Assembly: GCA_958439155.1 (NCBI GenBank)
Contig: CAUBUJ010000001.1
Span: 1 to 30,219 of the forward strand
From: an uncultured Veillonellaceae bacterium
GTDB lineage: Bacteria; Bacillota; Negativicutes; Veillonellales; Dialisteraceae
Reading direction: 5' to 3'
Length of the DNA stretch: 30,219 bases
Shown: in pieces, positions 30,126 through 30,219 of the stretch
Layout of the letters: each line of letters opens with the position of its first letter
Position numbering within the stretch: the first letter of the stretch is position 1
Position numbers and translations under genes: made by a program
Notes under the pieces: model-generated
What the model was told of the DNA's origin: nothing
Databases searched by the model: none
What the model saw: the letters and a program-made list of their open reading frames with translations, nothing else

Positions 30126-30156
30126 AAAAAAGCCGGCTCTTGGCCGGCCTCTTTTT
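30126..30156 (-). terminator. Terminator of rpmB
   Basis: On the minus strand the arms GCCGGC (30148-30143 and 30137-30132) pair around CAAGA and are followed by TTTTTT. A T run on the plus side suggests that it may work in both directions. Confidence 0.8.
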
Positions 30157-30167
30157 ATGCGGTGTTC

Positions 30168-30219
30168 TTATGCGCGGGTAACCTTACCGGAACGAAGGCA
30201 GCGGGTGCAGACATTCATT
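30168..30219 (-). CDS. rpmB: Ribosomal protein L28, C-terminal end (partial)
   Basis: The last 16 complete codons before the stop read MNVCTRCLRSGKVTRA, which matches the C-terminal end of bacterial L28 as I know it from Bacillota. The gene runs off the right edge of the window, so only its 3' end is present. A terminator lies 12 nt past the stop. Confidence 0.8.
   Translation of the reverse strand, partial: MNVCTRCLRSGKVTRA

Noticed and set aside
30065..30181. Short plus-strand frame of 38 codons at the right edge
   Set aside because: It runs through the rpmB terminator and into the rpmB coding end in antisense.

Overview
The window looks like chromosomal core sequence from a Bacillota bacterium, most likely a non-sporulating member of the Negativicutes close to Dialister. 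This is inferred from the gene set, from tight ATGA-overlapped operons, from GC-rich wobble positions and from the topA-trmFO and murA-mreB gene pairs. No taxonomic search was possible. Nearly all genes belong to recognisable housekeeping or transport families. The accessory-looking parts are a small orphan gene at about 5.9-6.3 kb and a repeat-rich segment with an ATPase gene at 28.0-30.1 kb.

Layout from left to right: a thioredoxin reductase-like flavoprotein overlaps endonuclease III (nth). An amino-acid ABC importer follows (ATPase, permease, lipoprotein), preceded by a structured leader, and then a diaminopimelate decarboxylase-type enzyme. A hairpin cluster and a minus-strand orphan gene come next. 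The run lspA, an rluD-type pseudouridine synthase and an S58 peptidase is tightly overlapped and is followed by tRNA-Lys(CTT). Then come thrC with a TVP38/DedA-type membrane protein, the KtrB/KtrA potassium uptake pair, and murA overlapping a divergent mreB-like gene.

The minus strand from 16.2 to 19.3 kb carries a SotB-like efflux transporter and a short operon: a GalT-like HIT-fold protein, a metallophosphoesterase and a small unknown gene that overlaps it. On the plus strand a second amino-acid ABC importer has two tandem binding proteins before its permease and ATPase. It is followed by dprA, topA and trmFO. A repeat region at 28.0-28.55 kb leads to an AAA ATPase of the DUF4143 type, and the window ends in the 3' end of rpmB (ribosomal protein L28) on the minus strand.

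Functional themes are amino-acid uptake and metabolism (two polar amino-acid importers, lysA-like, thrC), envelope building (lspA, murA, mreB-like), potassium homeostasis (ktrAB), and DNA or RNA maintenance (nth, dprA, topA, trmFO, rluD-type). The points most worth a second look are the MreB homologue with altered catalytic motifs, the inverted and tandem repeats around the DUF4143 ATPase, the direct-repeat-bounded structured block upstream of the first ABC operon, the hairpins that separate binding-protein genes from permease genes in both importers, and the out-of-frame overlap at the end of the metallophosphoesterase gene.
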